Notes: generated by a model not told the origin, from the sequence alone. A DNA stretch of 60,901 bases from Mojavia pulchra JT2-VF2 (GCA_019359325.1 JAHHHN010000033.1:1-60901); one strand, 5' to 3'. Numbered from the stretch's first letter, positions 1-9,059 are shown. Numbers and translations are program-made.

Positions 1-105
1 CTAGTTTTCTTCTTTTGGGGCAATAATGGCTCAATGATTTCCCATTCTTTATCACTTAAGCTGCTGGAGTACGGCATTTATTTCTAATCTTAGCTCGTTA
101 TCAAA
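1..105 (-). mobile_element. End of an IS5-like insertion sequence with transposase N-terminus
   Basis: Read on the minus strand, an ATG at 77 opens a frame that runs off the window edge. It begins MPYSSSLSDKEWEIIEPLLP, the typical N-terminus of IS5/IS4-superfamily transposases (DUF4096-type). About 25 codons are visible. The exact IS end cannot be placed because the other terminus is outside the window, but it should lie between about 95 and 115, where the neighbouring MocR-type frame loses similarity to its family. The element therefore appears to have landed in the 3' part of that gene. Confidence 0.72.
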
Positions 106-1396
106 GATCCCAAATGGGTTCTATAGGTAAATAATTTGGTAGATGAGTCCACAGAAATAAACCGCCTTGAGGAACTGTCCAGGAGATCGCTTCGGGAAAG
201 TAGTTTTCTAGAGCTTGCAACATCAAATTTCGACTTTGCAAGTTACTAATACGTAAACGATTTAGGTGACGGCGGTAATGCCCTGTTGCTAAAAACTCAC
301 TCATAATTGCCTGAGACACTGTAGACACATGCAAGTCATTGAGTAACTTATGCTTCACTAAAGGTTGATGATGCTCACCTGCTACCACCATGTACCCAAC
401 TCGTAATCCCGGCATGAGAGTTTTTGAAAATGTACTGATGTAAGTAACTAAATTATGACGATCCAGTGCCTTGATGGGAGGTGGAACAGGTTGAAACTTT
501 AACCCTTCGTAAGCATTATCCTCCAAAATCAAACACTCATACTGTTGTGCCAACATTAATAATGTTTGCCGATGAGCCAGGGATGTTGTAATTCCAGTTG
601 GGTTGTGTAAAGTGCTAATAGTGTAAATTAATTTTGGTCGATGAGTTTTAAGATACTGCTCCAGCAATTCCAGATTCATTCCCTCCGCAGTCATGGGAAT
701 ACCGATGACCTTGGCCTGTAAACTTTCAAGGATTCCTAATGCACCATGATAAGTTGGTGTTTCTACAATCACCCAGTCATCTTTTTGCAAATAATATTGC
801 ATTGCTAAGAATAGGGCTTGCTGTGAGCCAGTGGTAATTATTTCTTCTGGCGAAACCTCTAATCCTTGCCCAATTCACATCTGAGCAATCAGTTGCCGCA
901 GTATGAGTTGTCCTTGAGGGAAGTCTTCTGTTAAAAAAGTATTTCCCGCTTTCACTAATGCGCGTTTAGCAACCCGTTGAAGATTATCTGAGATAGTAGT
1001 AGAGGGAAAACCTGAACTGAATTCAATCATGCCGCCTTGTCTTCGAGCTTGAATTGAAGTTATATATTGCTCAAAAAATGAACCTCTACCTTGTGAAATT
1101 ATTACCTCTTGAGACGGGGCAAAAGTTGAACGTGAGGTCGGCTCTAGGTTTGGTGTTATTGTCCGGTTGACAAAATATCCCGAACCCGGACGAGCATGAA
1201 TTAATCCATCAGCTTCTAACAGACTGTATGCTTCAATGACAGTCAACTTGTTAACTCCAATATTTGTAGACATCGCCCGGATCGAGGGCAGCTTTTGTCC
1301 ATTCGCTATTTTGTCAGATTGAATTAAACAAGCCAGATAATTGCGAATCTGAATATATATCGGCGTTGGTGAGTTTCGATCTAAGAGAATGTTCAC
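101..1396 (-). pseudogene. MocR/PdxR-type regulator (GntR HTH + aminotransferase fold), broken
   Basis: Residues 1-75 from the ATG at 1396 form a GntR-type winged helix (PIYIQIRNYLACLIQ, LPSIRAMSTNIGVNKLTVIEAY). The rest is a class I aminotransferase-like domain (ETPTYHGALG, LILEDNAYEGL, YISTFSKTLMPGLRVGY, which contains the PLP-lysine motif SFSK). A TGA at 875-877 interrupts the frame. The same frame continues directly with IGQGLEVSPEEIITTGSQQ into the second half, so this is a single in-frame nonsense change, with TGG or CGA as likely ancestors. The 3' end, about 80-100 residues, is missing next to the IS5-like element. Both lesions argue for a pseudogene. The HTH half could still be made as a 173-residue protein. 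Confidence 0.85.
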
Positions 1397-1461
1397 AGTG
1401 CGTCTGTTTTTTCAAAAGATGACTCAGGGCTATAGGCAATATAAAAGATTTTTCTTTGCCT

Positions 1462-1545
1462 GAACTGGTACAGTTGAGTTGATTTTAACTAGAACAGTTG
1501 AAAATACTGTGACTGTACTAGTTAAAAGTGGACAGTTCTGTACCT
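1462..1545. promoter_or_regulatory. Array of repeated operator-like sites upstream of the MocR-type gene
   Basis: Three 11-bp near-repeats occur at exactly 24-bp spacing: ACTGGTACAGT at 1464, ACTAGAACAGT at 1488, and the reverse complement of ACTAGTACAGT at 1512. A further related half site, ACAGTTCTGTAC, lies at 1532. They sit between the divergent MocR-type gene and the small gene at 1616. MocR-family regulators commonly bind repeated sites in their own divergent promoter region, so this is the likely operator. That role is an inference. Confidence 0.6.
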
Positions 1546-1615
1546 TCTCATAGAGATGTTAATCAGCGAATTTAAAAATATCTGATGCTCGATTAAGCCA
1601 AAAAGGATAATTCTG

Positions 1616-1843
1616 ATGAAGATATTTGATAGATGGCCGCTACTGGAATCAAAACTCGCTCAAGCTTGGCACAATTTAGTTAGATTCGTCACAACCAGTT
1701 CTCAATTACAAGTTTGGCAAACTCATCTTGCTAATGGGAATTGTTCTTGGCACGCTTATGACCCGATGACTGGACGTAGTGCTTGTTTTGGTTCTGAAGC
1801 TGATATGCGAATCTGGATCGAAACGCAGTATTACATTAAGTAA
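1616..1843 (+). CDS. Small hypothetical protein, divergent from the MocR-type gene
   Basis: The 75-residue product (begins MKIFDRWPLLESKLAQAW, ends RIWIETQYYIK) was not recognised. It is rich in aromatic residues and has no signal peptide or membrane segment. An AAGGAT sequence precedes the ATG at a suitable distance. Its position opposite the regulator, sharing the operator array, suggests it is or was the regulator's target. Function unknown. Confidence 0.55.
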   Translation: MKIFDRWPLLESKLAQAWHNLVRFVTTSSQLQVWQTHLANGNCSWHAYDPMTGRSACFGSEADMRIWIETQYYIK

Positions 1844-2152
1844 GTTGCAGCTAAAATCAAATATTTACCGCATTCGTCCAGAAACACCTAACTTTTCACG
1901 GTAAGTCCTCAAACCGCTAAAGAACGTGGCTTTTTCCACAGACTAATTCTCAATAACTCTAAGTTAATGAAAATCGCTAAGGTAAAAATCAGGATTTGAG
2001 AAAAGCTGAAAATGTCGGTTTTCCAGATGCCGTGAAAAGTCAGCAGAAACACAGGGGCTGGCTCACCGCCATCCTAACAGTTTCACCGCATGAGGAAGCT
2101 AGCTTTGGGTAAAAACAGCCAGCATTATCTAAACCTTTCCGCAATCTCAGCT

Positions 2153-2359
2153 TTAACCATTTGAGGAAACAACTTGTTCGATTTGTTTGGATTGTTTAAC
2201 GAGTCTTCTTCCCCAAGGTTTAAGTACTGAAATTGCAACTATAGCTATTAAGCAACTAATTTGGATTAGACTACCGATAATCACACCCTGTTGAGCAAGT
2301 CCATACATTGGATTTTGTAGCGCTTGTAGCCGTTGTGCTTGAGAAATTGCAGCACTGAA
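2153..2359 (-). pseudogene. C-terminal remnant of a membrane protein
   Basis: A stop-free stretch of about 68 codons begins directly after a TAA and ends at 2153. It contains one clear hydrophobic helix (GSLIQISCLIAIVAISVLKP) followed by a basic tail (KPWGRRLVKQSKQIEQ), the usual end of a transporter-type membrane protein. It has no good start codon or ribosome site, so a remnant is likelier than a gene. The rest of 1844-2592 shows no other feature, apart from one GCGATCGC site near 2408. Confidence 0.35.
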
Positions 2360-2592
2360 TTAATCCCATAGAGTTCGTCTCCATTCAATGGATTTTTTTG
2401 ATCGTGGCGATCGCCAAAGGATTTAAGAGTCCAAACTCCCTTGTAGGCTAAACACTCATGTATGGGTCATCTTACTAGTGCAAGCCAAAATTTTTGTAGT
2501 TTCTTAATTTGGCAAAGGTATTGGCTATATAATGCAGTTGCCTCAAAAAACGTTTTTGGGGAGACTAAATAGAAAAAATTTTAGGTGACGTG

Positions 2593-3245
2593 ATGAAGGT
2601 TTCAAGAAAAATAAAAACGCTTTTCCTAAATATTGCTACAGGTTCACTTTTTGTCAGTACTTGTCTAATTGAGAAACCAGTATTAGCAGCTTCGATAGGC
2701 TTATGGAATATTTCATTACGCCCTTTTGTTAATGTTGAACCTGTATTCAATACAAAAATTGGAGTTAGTAATTTTACAGAATATCTAGGATACGCACCAG
2801 TATGCAACATATTCTGTCTTCCTTTTTTGATAAGGAGTTAACTCCAAAAGATATAGGGAAAATATTTAGCGTTGATAAAACCAATAATCCTAATTTTGAT
2901 GAAATTGTAACAATTTTATCGAATGGAAGCGACAATGTAATTGAAGCTGGAGTAAGTACAGCAGTTGCGTTTGGGCAAGTTAACAGTTTTGAATCAATAG
3001 CTTTTAATAAGAAGAATGCTCCTTTTCCAGATTTTCAAGGTCAAACTATAACTAGTTTTGATTTATTTGTTAATGAAATTAATTCATCAGGGCTGAATCT
3101 CACCTTAAATGTCAATGGTTTCTCTAATAGCACGTCTGTTCCTGAACCATCTTTTGGCCTTGGTTCTCTAATTTTTAGCCTTTTTGGTGTTGGATTAACT
3201 CTTAAGCATAGGCTCAGGCAGAACTATCTAAGTAAAGCAAGATAA
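2593..3245 (+). pseudogene. PEP-CTERM secreted protein with a frameshift
   Basis: The first frame (ATG 2593) has a signal peptide (basic start, then LFLNIATGSLFVSTCLIEKP and a cleavage-like region around VLAAS) and ends at 2841. The second frame, open from before 2802 to 3245, ends in a PEP-CTERM sorting tag: VPEPSFGLGSLIFSLFGVGL followed by the basic KHRLRQ. The two join at a run of six T (2823-2828): one extra T would give LPFFDKELTPKD. The joined product would be about 217 residues and exported for exosortase processing. The shift site reads T TTT TTG in the first frame, which is also a possible -1 slippery heptamer. A mutation or sequencing error is simpler. Confidence 0.7.
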
Positions 3246-3784
3246 AAATAGTAGTCTTCACAACTGAAAAACACTCATATCAGCAATATTGAGGTTATTA
3301 AATTGACTCGAAACTCGCCAGAAGAGGACAAAGACAGGCACAGATAAGGGTAAGGGGGGCAAGCAGACAATGCTATCCAAATTTTTTCCCTTGTCCTCTT
3401 CCTCATCCCGCAAGCCACGTGCGGTAACACCCAAAAGTTTCAAGCCCCCGCTGAATCGGGAGATTTATTGGCTTGTAATCATGTGGGCACACAATAATGT
3501 TCTGATTACTTTCCAAGTCGTCCCCCTAATTCCTTGTCGCCGTCAATGCTGCACAGCTAGGATCTTTAGCTTCTGTAAGTAATATTATTAACAAAATATT
3601 TGTCACTTTGCTTACAGTCAATTTGCGTAATGACTGTTACTATTATAACTACTTCGGTTCAAAGTGCAGATAGATAATCCTTGTATGGTATTTTTATTGA
3701 TTAGCACTCATTTATCTTGTTGGAAACTTGGGTGCTTTTGTTGACTGTGCAAACGGCTAAACGAACACACTACAACCAAACAAT
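3246..3784. other. Gene-free interval
   Basis: Frames here are short and lack family resemblance. The stretch 3310-3470 is G/C-run rich (AAGGGTAAGGGGGG, CCCCCGCTGAATCGGGAG) and resembles the repeat-rich spacer sequence seen elsewhere in the window. No gene or RNA is recognised. Confidence 0.5.
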
Positions 3785-4114
3785 TCATTCCATCCACTGT
3801 ACCCAATCGGGGGCAGCTGCAACCAACTGGCCAAATTTAAGAGGCTCAACCTCTTGTGAGAGCGAACGGCTAGCAGTAACTTCTAATAGGAGTGAATCAG
3901 GCGCAAAGAATTCATTCAATACTGTTGGACGAGGCAAACTACGATGATCAAATTTAGGATTCCATTGGCTGTAATTAAAGACTCGTAAACCATCTAGGCT
4001 AGAATGTACACTGGCTGAGACAAAATAAGGATGGTCATTATTCGCTCGCGATTGGCTTGTTAAGAGGGAAATCCGCGCTGCTGATGCAGTGAATCGAAAC
4101 CGATGAAGATGGGT
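3785..4114 (-). pseudogene. Fragment of an antibiotic-biosynthesis-monooxygenase-like (ABM) protein
   Basis: A stop-free minus-strand frame runs from just after a TAA at 4115-4117 to the TGA at 3785 (about 109 codons). It contains FVSASVHSSLDGLRVFNYSQ, which matches the strand-repeat signature of ABM dimeric ferredoxin-like proteins (SxDGxRVxNYxQW). There is no in-frame ATG near the start, so the 5' half is missing. Its last residues, QLVAAAPDWVQWME, closely match the C-terminus of the intact gene just upstream (QLVAEAPNWVEWMA), so the shared tail appears to be duplicated. ABM proteins are usually small haem- or quinone-related enzymes. No activity is claimed for this fragment. Confidence 0.6.
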
Positions 4115-4126
4115 TTAAGAACCAAT

Positions 4127-4453
4127 TCACGCCATCCACTCTACCCAATTGGGAGCTTCGGCCACTAACTGAGAGAACATCTGCGGCTGTGCCTCCTCAA
4201 ATGCCAGCATCACCCCCCAACGCTCGTCAGTTGTGAGGGAACTGAGGAACTCTTTGACCGCTTCCACACCATTTTTCAATCGTTCCATAGCTAATGCAGC
4301 ATAAGATTTAACCTGCTGCCACCATAAATCAATTGGATTGTCTTGTCCGTTCATATCCCCCAAATTATTACTTCCATTAGTGGGAAGGTTATAAGGTGAT
4401 GATGTGTCACCAACTTGTATTGGTACATTTATATTATTAGTGACTGACACCAA
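4127..4453 (-). CDS. Hypothetical protein with conserved tail
   Basis: The 108-residue product was not recognised. The N-terminal 45 residues are Asn/Ser/Gly-rich and probably disordered. The C-terminal half (LWWQQVKSYAALAMERLKNG onwards) is helical and ends QLVAEAPNWVEWMA, a tail repeated in the degenerate ABM frame downstream. It lies 91 bp downstream of the replication-protein fragment on the same strand, in a plasmid-like context. The spacer contains a short AATTCAAAAT tandem repeat at about 4459-4482. Confidence 0.55.
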   Translation of the reverse strand: MVSVTNNINVPIQVGDTSSPYNLPTNGSNNLGDMNGQDNPIDLWWQQVKSYAALAMERLKNGVEAVKEFLSSLTTDERWGVMLAFEEAQPQMFSQLVAEAPNWVEWMA

Positions 4454-5172
4454 ATCAATTCAAAATTCAAAATTCAAAATTTAACATGGAGGTAATTAAT
4501 TTTGCATTTTGAATTATTAATTTTAAATTCGGAGCGAAGCGACGTTACACCAACTCCCGATTTAACCACCTAGAGAAAATCCCATCTCGCCCATCGTCAG
4601 CAGGAAGAAACTTATATACACACTCCCGTTTTCCTCGTGGCCCCAACCGACCAACATAAGACAGCCTCAAATCGATTTTGTCGAGGAGCTTTTGTGCGAT
4701 CGCTATGGGAGTAAATTTCTCGGTAATAGTCACATTCAGATAATTCTTGATGACATACCGATTCTCCACAGCCCTCGCCTTAAACTCCTGCATTTGTTCG
4801 TCAGACCCCCTCAACTGAACTTCAGGCGTGAGAAACTGCAACAGATTGAGGTTTTCCAGTAACAAAACAGAAGACAACATCTGCCCCTTGTTGAAATCAG
4901 GCTTCCAAATGCAATTTTCCCCAGCTTCCGCCATTCCCTTGGCTCGTTTGCCATCACGCTTAGTCAAGAATTCCCGCCCCAGCGTCAGATAATAGTGCAG
5001 CCGCAGTTGGGTATACCAGCCGTCATCATCCTTCTCCACCAATTCGGGTGTAACCTCAACTTCATAACGGTGGGATAATTCAGCTTTACGCTGCTGATGT
5101 CTTTCGGCTGGAGTTTTCGCTCGTTGGTTTTGCAGTTTCTTGAGTTGGGCATCAGATATATCATCAGAATCA

Positions 5173-5207
5173 GCGATTGCCTCCGGCACTGCGCTCCGCG
5201 CAATCGC
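5173..5207. repeat. Palindromic HIP1-like repeat inside the rep fragment
   Basis: GCGATTGCC at one end and CAATCGC at the other flank a GC-rich core (TCCGGCACTGCGCTCCGCG). The same module recurs at 13583-13618 inside another gene. Such mobile palindromic repeats are common in Nostoc genomes. Here the insertion keeps the reading frame. Confidence 0.65.
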
Positions 5208-5516
5208 CTTCAATTCACCAGAGTACAATTCATTTGATGCCGCCTTAACTTCCTTGATGATTTCCCCACCCTCATCAGAATCAGCATCAGGAGCATCAAT
5301 AACGGTATACCCATCAGCCACCAATCCTCTCAACACAAACTCCTGATAGCGCTTCATTTCTACGTTAATCACACAAGCGCGCTTACCCCAGGCTTGTAAA
5401 GATTCGGGTTGGAAGTTGGAGTCGATGTAGCTGTAATCCTGATTATCCGCAGCTGACAAAAGAGCAATGTTAGCCTGGGTCGCAACGTGCTGACTCCGCA
5501 ATAATCCACCAATAGA

Positions 5517-5597
5517 AGTTGAACCATTACCGACAGTCCCCATACCGTACCGACTAACCCAAATATGACGGTCAACAGTTTCCCTTAATCTCGCCAA
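5517..5597. repeat. 81-bp direct repeat, copy 1
   Basis: These 81 bases match 12321-12401 with four mismatches by my alignment, in the same orientation. They encode the LARLRETVDRHIWVSRYGMG region of the replication protein. Similarity stops at both edges. The repeat marks the junction between the rep C-terminal part and the truncated alkB gene. Confidence 0.85.
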
Positions 5598-6088
5598 CAA
5601 TTGAGCAAACTCCCGTGTTCGAGCCACAAATCAGTCGGCTTTCCACTGATTGGTTTAATCTGAAATTTTCTTACAGCACCCAAACTGATAGATGCAATGG
5701 CTGGGTTAATTCCCATAGATGGTTCATTGTCCGAATGCCAGCCGATAGAATCCTGGCCGCTGCGGTACTGATTGCCAATGACGATGCGGAAGCTGTAGCT
5801 GGTGGCAGCAGTAATCTTATCTCTGAGTTGGGCTAGTGGCTCTGTCCAGGGCAGGGGCTTCAAAAACACGCTATTGGAGTAGAGGTAATCACATCCTTTG
5901 TCACCATAAATGCACTCTAGCCGAGGCACAGGAATAATCTTGCCCACCATCCTGATGTGATTCTGCTGCCATTGGAGTTGTTTGCAGTGCTGGTATAGTT
6001 CGTTTGCCTCTTGGATAGTCAAAAAGTCGGGGTAATAGGTAACGGGTAAAACTGGGGCGGGTTCATCAAACAGATTGAGTTGTTGCAT
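5585..6088 (-). pseudogene. AlkB-like 2OG-Fe(II) dioxygenase, 3' truncated
   Basis: The frame (MQQLNLFDEPAPVLPVTYYP) is a clear AlkB-family dealkylase: NQYRSGQDSIGWHSDNEPSM holds the HxD iron ligands, followed by SLGAVRKFQIKP. Family members continue for about 35-40 more residues to a second His and the RxSxTFR 2-oxoglutarate-binding Arg. Here the similarity ends at LEHGSLL, exactly where rep sequence begins, and the frame stops five codons later. The missing ligands mean the product should be inactive. Its start abuts the TAA of the upstream frameshifted gene (stop at 6090), so the two were probably co-transcribed. Confidence 0.82.
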
Positions 6089-6089
6089 A

Positions 6090-6582
6090 TTACTGTTCTC
6101 CCTGTGACCAGAGTTGTTTCAATGCTTCTTGCTTTGAGGCTTCTAAAGCGTTCTTGCTCTTCGGGCGACACCTCACCAATCAACTGCTGTACTTCCGTCC
6201 GTTGCTTGTGCTGAATCTGTTGGGTTGTGGCAGCTGGTAAGGCCAGTGATTTATCTTTTCCTTGCCCTGATGGCCGAAAGTTACGGCGGCGGAAGATATA
6301 GCGGAAGTGGCGCTTGTCTTGAGGGGATAGCTGACGCCATACCTCAGCATTCCAACCAGGGGGTATGAAGTCGGTTGATGGTGGTAGTATGTTTTGAATT
6401 TGGGATTGCAACTGAGCGATCGCCTTGCCTTGTTCTTCGATTACCGTGCTTTGCTGTTCTACTCTTTCCAAGAGTTGGGCAAGTAGTTCTGAGGTTTGCG
6501 GGGCTAACTCTGCTTCACGAGTTTTCACCGCGAAATAGTTTTGTGCGGCAGCTATTTCTGGTTTTCGTGAGTCCCCATTCAT
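6090..6582 (-). pseudogene. Plasmid-type coiled-coil protein with a 3' frameshift
   Basis: From the ATG at 6582 (MNGDSRKPEIAAAQNYFAVK) the frame contains a coiled coil (LLERVEQQSTVIEEQGKAIA) and a motif with WRQLSPQDKRHFRYIFRRRN. Near 6147-6155 the frame shifts. Reading the neighbouring frame after EEQER gives ALEASKQEALKQLWSQGEQ and a TAA at 6090, two bases before the alkB ATG, which is a natural operon junction. In the uncorrected frame the protein instead runs over the alkB start with an unlikely tail (MNPPQFYPLPITPTF). An IS remnant ends 12 bases upstream of the ATG and has probably removed the native promoter. Function unknown. Confidence 0.65.
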
Positions 6583-6594
6583 TGCTGTGAGATA

Positions 6595-7584
6595 GGGAGC
6601 AACGCGATTTTCTGAAGTCGAACAAAAACAAGTGACAATGCTCCACCCCAAGGCCAGGCGATCGCTAAAACATGAATTCAAGTAAAATGTATAAAATGTT
6701 CAGGCACTGCTGGGATTAAGGAAAGAATTAAAAATAGAGTTACAAAAATTGTCCCAACTGCCAGCTATCCATTGACATCGCAGATGTAACATAATCTCTG
6801 CGTTATCTGGAAGCCAAAATTTACTGTTCCCTTTCATGCGTAAGTTAACAGCTTGACGAATTAAACTTTCAACGGCACCGCTCCCAAGGGGTAGCTGATG
6901 GAGTGCGACTAAGTGATAGTTTAATAGTCGCCTACGGTAAGCTTTGAGAATATAATTACGTTCTCGCACCAAAATTTTACAACGCTCGTCAGTTGCTGTT
7001 GAAATAAATTCATCCATATACTTTGACATGACCAACTGTTAATATCTGCCTAGTATAATTACCATATTTTTTGATTTTCTGATTTGACAAACTTCTTGTT
7101 TGCTTGATTGCTATATCCACAGCTGACTGAGAGTGAGATAGTTTATTTAGTAAAACTGCTACACATTCTCCTGCTAAAGCTAATGCTGTATTTCTAATTT
7201 CTTCTTCTAATGCTTTAAAAGTCTGAGCCGACCATTCGCTCAGATTTTTAATTTCTAAAAGTTTCGTAACTTTTTGTTTAAAGTCTGACAGTGATTTGCT
7301 TAAATCTAAACTTGAATATATTTTTTCGTTCATGAAGTGTAGGCATTCCCTGTTTTGATATCAAATCTCAAAACTTTTACTCAAAGGGCATCCTACACTT
7401 TTTTGTCTCCATCAGAGAACTCAACAACCATAATAATAGAGTTATCTCAGTATTACTGAGGGATTAGCTATCTAACTAGTATCTATTTTACTAATTTACT
7501 GAACTTTCGGTTTAGCAATCGCCTCCTGTGGGGTGGAGCATCGTCACTCGTTTTTGTCCGACTGAGGAAAATCGCGTTGCTCCC
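6595..7584. mobile_element. ISKra4-type insertion sequence remnant with long terminal inverted repeats
   Basis: The left end (GGGAGCAACGCGATTTTC from 6595) and the right end (reverse complement, ending 7584) are inverted copies extending about 70 bp inward, with the shared central block GGGGTGGAGCAT. Between them lie only the N- and C-terminal parts of an ISKra4-type transposase. The remnant is 990 bp, shorter than a functional element. GAGAT occurs one base outside the left end and three bases outside the right end, a possible but not flush target duplication. Confidence 0.75.
6700..7333 (-). pseudogene. ISKra4-family transposase, internally deleted
   Basis: Two overlapping frames make up the remnant. 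The N-terminal one (ATG 7333 to 7010) includes ALALAGECVAVLLNKL and QKIKKYGNYTRQILTVGHVK. The C-terminal one (to 6700) includes LPLGSGAVESLIRQAVNLRM, FWLPDNAEIMLHLRCQWIAG and WDNFCNSIF. These are the conserved ends of ISKra4 transposases of roughly 450-500 residues. The central catalytic half is missing and the two parts are in different frames. It should not be active by itself. Confidence 0.82.
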
Positions 7585-8220
7585 TTTGAGATGATGTTTG
7601 GGGAATATCATGTGTGTCTGTGCATTGTCGAGAATAACACTATATTATTAGTGCCTGACATGAAATCAGAACCGTACGGAAGATTTTTGAATCTTTCTAA
7701 CGATAGTGCAAGTTTTTTGAAAACTAACATAATATCAGGGTTAATGAACATAAGTTAGCAACAAGTAAGTGTGACACATACATAATTTACGTGTTCATGA
7801 ACTTGACATTGTTAACTATGACAGTTAAGATGAGCAATAAAATTAAATCAGTCTGCCTAATCTCTTGTTTGTTCCAAAGACATTTATGTTGTATGGAGAT
7901 AAACAAGGAGCGGAGGAACCAAATTCGGGGCGTATCTCTGGCAAAGTTTAAAGCAAAAGTGTGAAGAATCAACTTCATCCCACAAAGCTTGAATGATCTA
8001 GAGAAGGACATCTCTCAGTTCTAGTCCGTCAGCTAACTTCGTAGGCATTGGGAGGAGATTGAACGAGCAGCATAATTAAAATCAATGCTTTGTCTCGTCA
8101 GTATCCTTGGCTGGTAACTTTGCGCTTCGTTGTACCTGCCCTCGCTCCGGAGGCAAGGAAAATATAACTTGTGTTTCTGGTATCTGAGGCAGACTAGTTG
8201 CCTTGAGGTAAAATTTTACT
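7585..8220. other. Gene-free interval with possible transposase tail
   Basis: No intact gene is seen. Around 7970-8072 the plus strand reads SLNDLEKDISQF, stop, then LRRHWEEIERAA, which faintly resembles the C-terminal end of a degenerate transposase. This is too weak to name. Before the IS insertion this DNA was presumably directly upstream of the gene at 6090-6582. Confidence 0.3.
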
Positions 8221-8427
8221 ATGTTTTTCAATAAAAACCATCATATTGTTTTGGTATCTGTTGATGGTGACCCTGCCGTGAAAATCGGTCAACAAGAAGC
8301 TGGTCGCCAAAGAGTAGAGGCTTATTTGAGTTGGTATAGTGTTGCCTCTGGGTTAAACAATCTCTACACTGATTTCCTGACTCAAAATCGGGTTCAATCT
8401 CAAAAACAACCTCAGATTGCAGCTTAA
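8221..8427 (+). CDS. Small hypothetical protein
   Basis: The 68-residue product (MFFNKNHHIVLVSVDGDPAV, then KIGQQEAGRQRVEAYLSWYS) was not recognised. A weak purine-rich site (GAGGTAAAA) precedes the ATG. It is the first of three small co-directional genes in a plasmid-like setting. Base composition is similar to its neighbours. Confidence 0.5.
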   Translation: MFFNKNHHIVLVSVDGDPAVKIGQQEAGRQRVEAYLSWYSVASGLNNLYTDFLTQNRVQSQKQPQIAA

Positions 8428-8536
8428 TCTTTATTGACCTTTTTTGACTTGATTTGACTATTTGAAGGTGATTATTGCATCTACAAATAGTCACCAATAA
8501 ACTACTTAACTAGTTAATTCAAAAGGAATCACATCC

Positions 8537-8734
8537 ATGTTGAATATTGGGGATTATGCCTTGCATCAAGAAACAGGGCAATTTGGTCAAGTTCTTGGTT
8601 ACGGACATCAAATCATTAATGGTGCTTATTTTACTACTTTGAAAGTTCATCTCAAAAATTATCAGGAAAATAGTGGTTACAGCTTCTTTGTAGAAGATGT
8701 GTACTCCACTTGGATGAAAGCAAAAAATTTATAA
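8537..8734 (+). CDS. Small hypothetical protein
   Basis: The 65-residue product (MLNIGDYALHQETGQFGQVL, ending VEDVYSTWMKAKNL) reads as a compact beta-rich fold, with conserved-looking Gly and aromatic residues (GYGHQIINGAYFTTLKVHL). AAAGGAATCAC upstream of the ATG is a plausible ribosome site. It resembles small cyanobacterial proteins of unknown function but no family is claimed. Confidence 0.6.
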   Translation: MLNIGDYALHQETGQFGQVLGYGHQIINGAYFTTLKVHLKNYQENSGYSFFVEDVYSTWMKAKNL

Positions 8735-8813
8735 GCTCTTGGGAGGTGGAGTCACAACACTATCTCTCAAAAAACTGAAAGCATGAAGATTGTTAAGGAA
8801 TTTAGGAGAAAAA

Positions 8814-9059
8814 ATGTCCATTCAAAATCAGAATTCTTTGACTGATGTAAATCTTTTTCCTGAAACTGATTACAAGTTAATTGGAGAGTATGCGGGTCAA
8901 AAACTTTTACTCATTGGTAAAACCAATGGTTACGGCGATCCCATCGTAGCAACAAGCGCAACGCCTTGTGAGCCAAGCCGTGAAGAATTATATGCTTACG
9001 ATCTCTATGAGTTAATGAAACATAGTCAAGAGCAACTCAAGATTACTGAGAAAATTTAG
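8814..9059 (+). CDS. Small hypothetical protein
   Basis: The start at 8814 (MSIQNQNSLTDVNLFPETDY) was chosen over an upstream ATG at 8790 because AGGAGAAAAA sits just ahead of it. The 81-residue product contains YAGQKLLLIGKTNGYGDPIV and an acidic C-terminal half (REELYAYDLYELMKHSQEQL). Function unknown. A hairpin follows within 15 bases of its stop. Confidence 0.6.
   Translation: MSIQNQNSLTDVNLFPETDYKLIGEYAGQKLLLIGKTNGYGDPIVATSATPCEPSREELYAYDLYELMKHSQEQLKITEKI

Larger units (their letters stand above)
4545..5627 (-). pseudogene. C-terminal part of a CyRepA1-type plasmid replication protein
   Basis: The frame carries LARLRETVDRHIWVSRYGMG and then about 330 residues of the C-terminal region of cyanobacterial plasmid replication proteins of the primase/helicase CyRepA1 type, which are normally around 1,000 residues. 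The first ~10 codons (MARTREFAQL) derive from the adjacent alkB sequence read out of frame, so the apparent ATG at 5627 is an accident of the junction. The missing helicase part occurs 6.7 kb away at 12.3-12.7 kb. A 35-bp palindromic repeat (5173-5207) is inserted in frame as AIARSAVPEAIA. The primase and helicase motifs are absent here, so the fragment should not act in replication. Confidence 0.75.

Noticed and set aside
3258-3582. Short frames in both directions after the PEP-CTERM gene
   Set aside because: They overlap each other on opposite strands, consist of repeat-like G/C runs and lack family similarity.
4545-5627. Intact 360-residue replication protein
   Set aside because: Its first codons are alkB sequence out of frame and the helicase part is 6.7 kb away, so it is a fragment.
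7787-8011. 74-codon minus-strand frame
   Set aside because: Composition looks random, no ribosome site, and the plus strand shows only a vague transposase-like tail.
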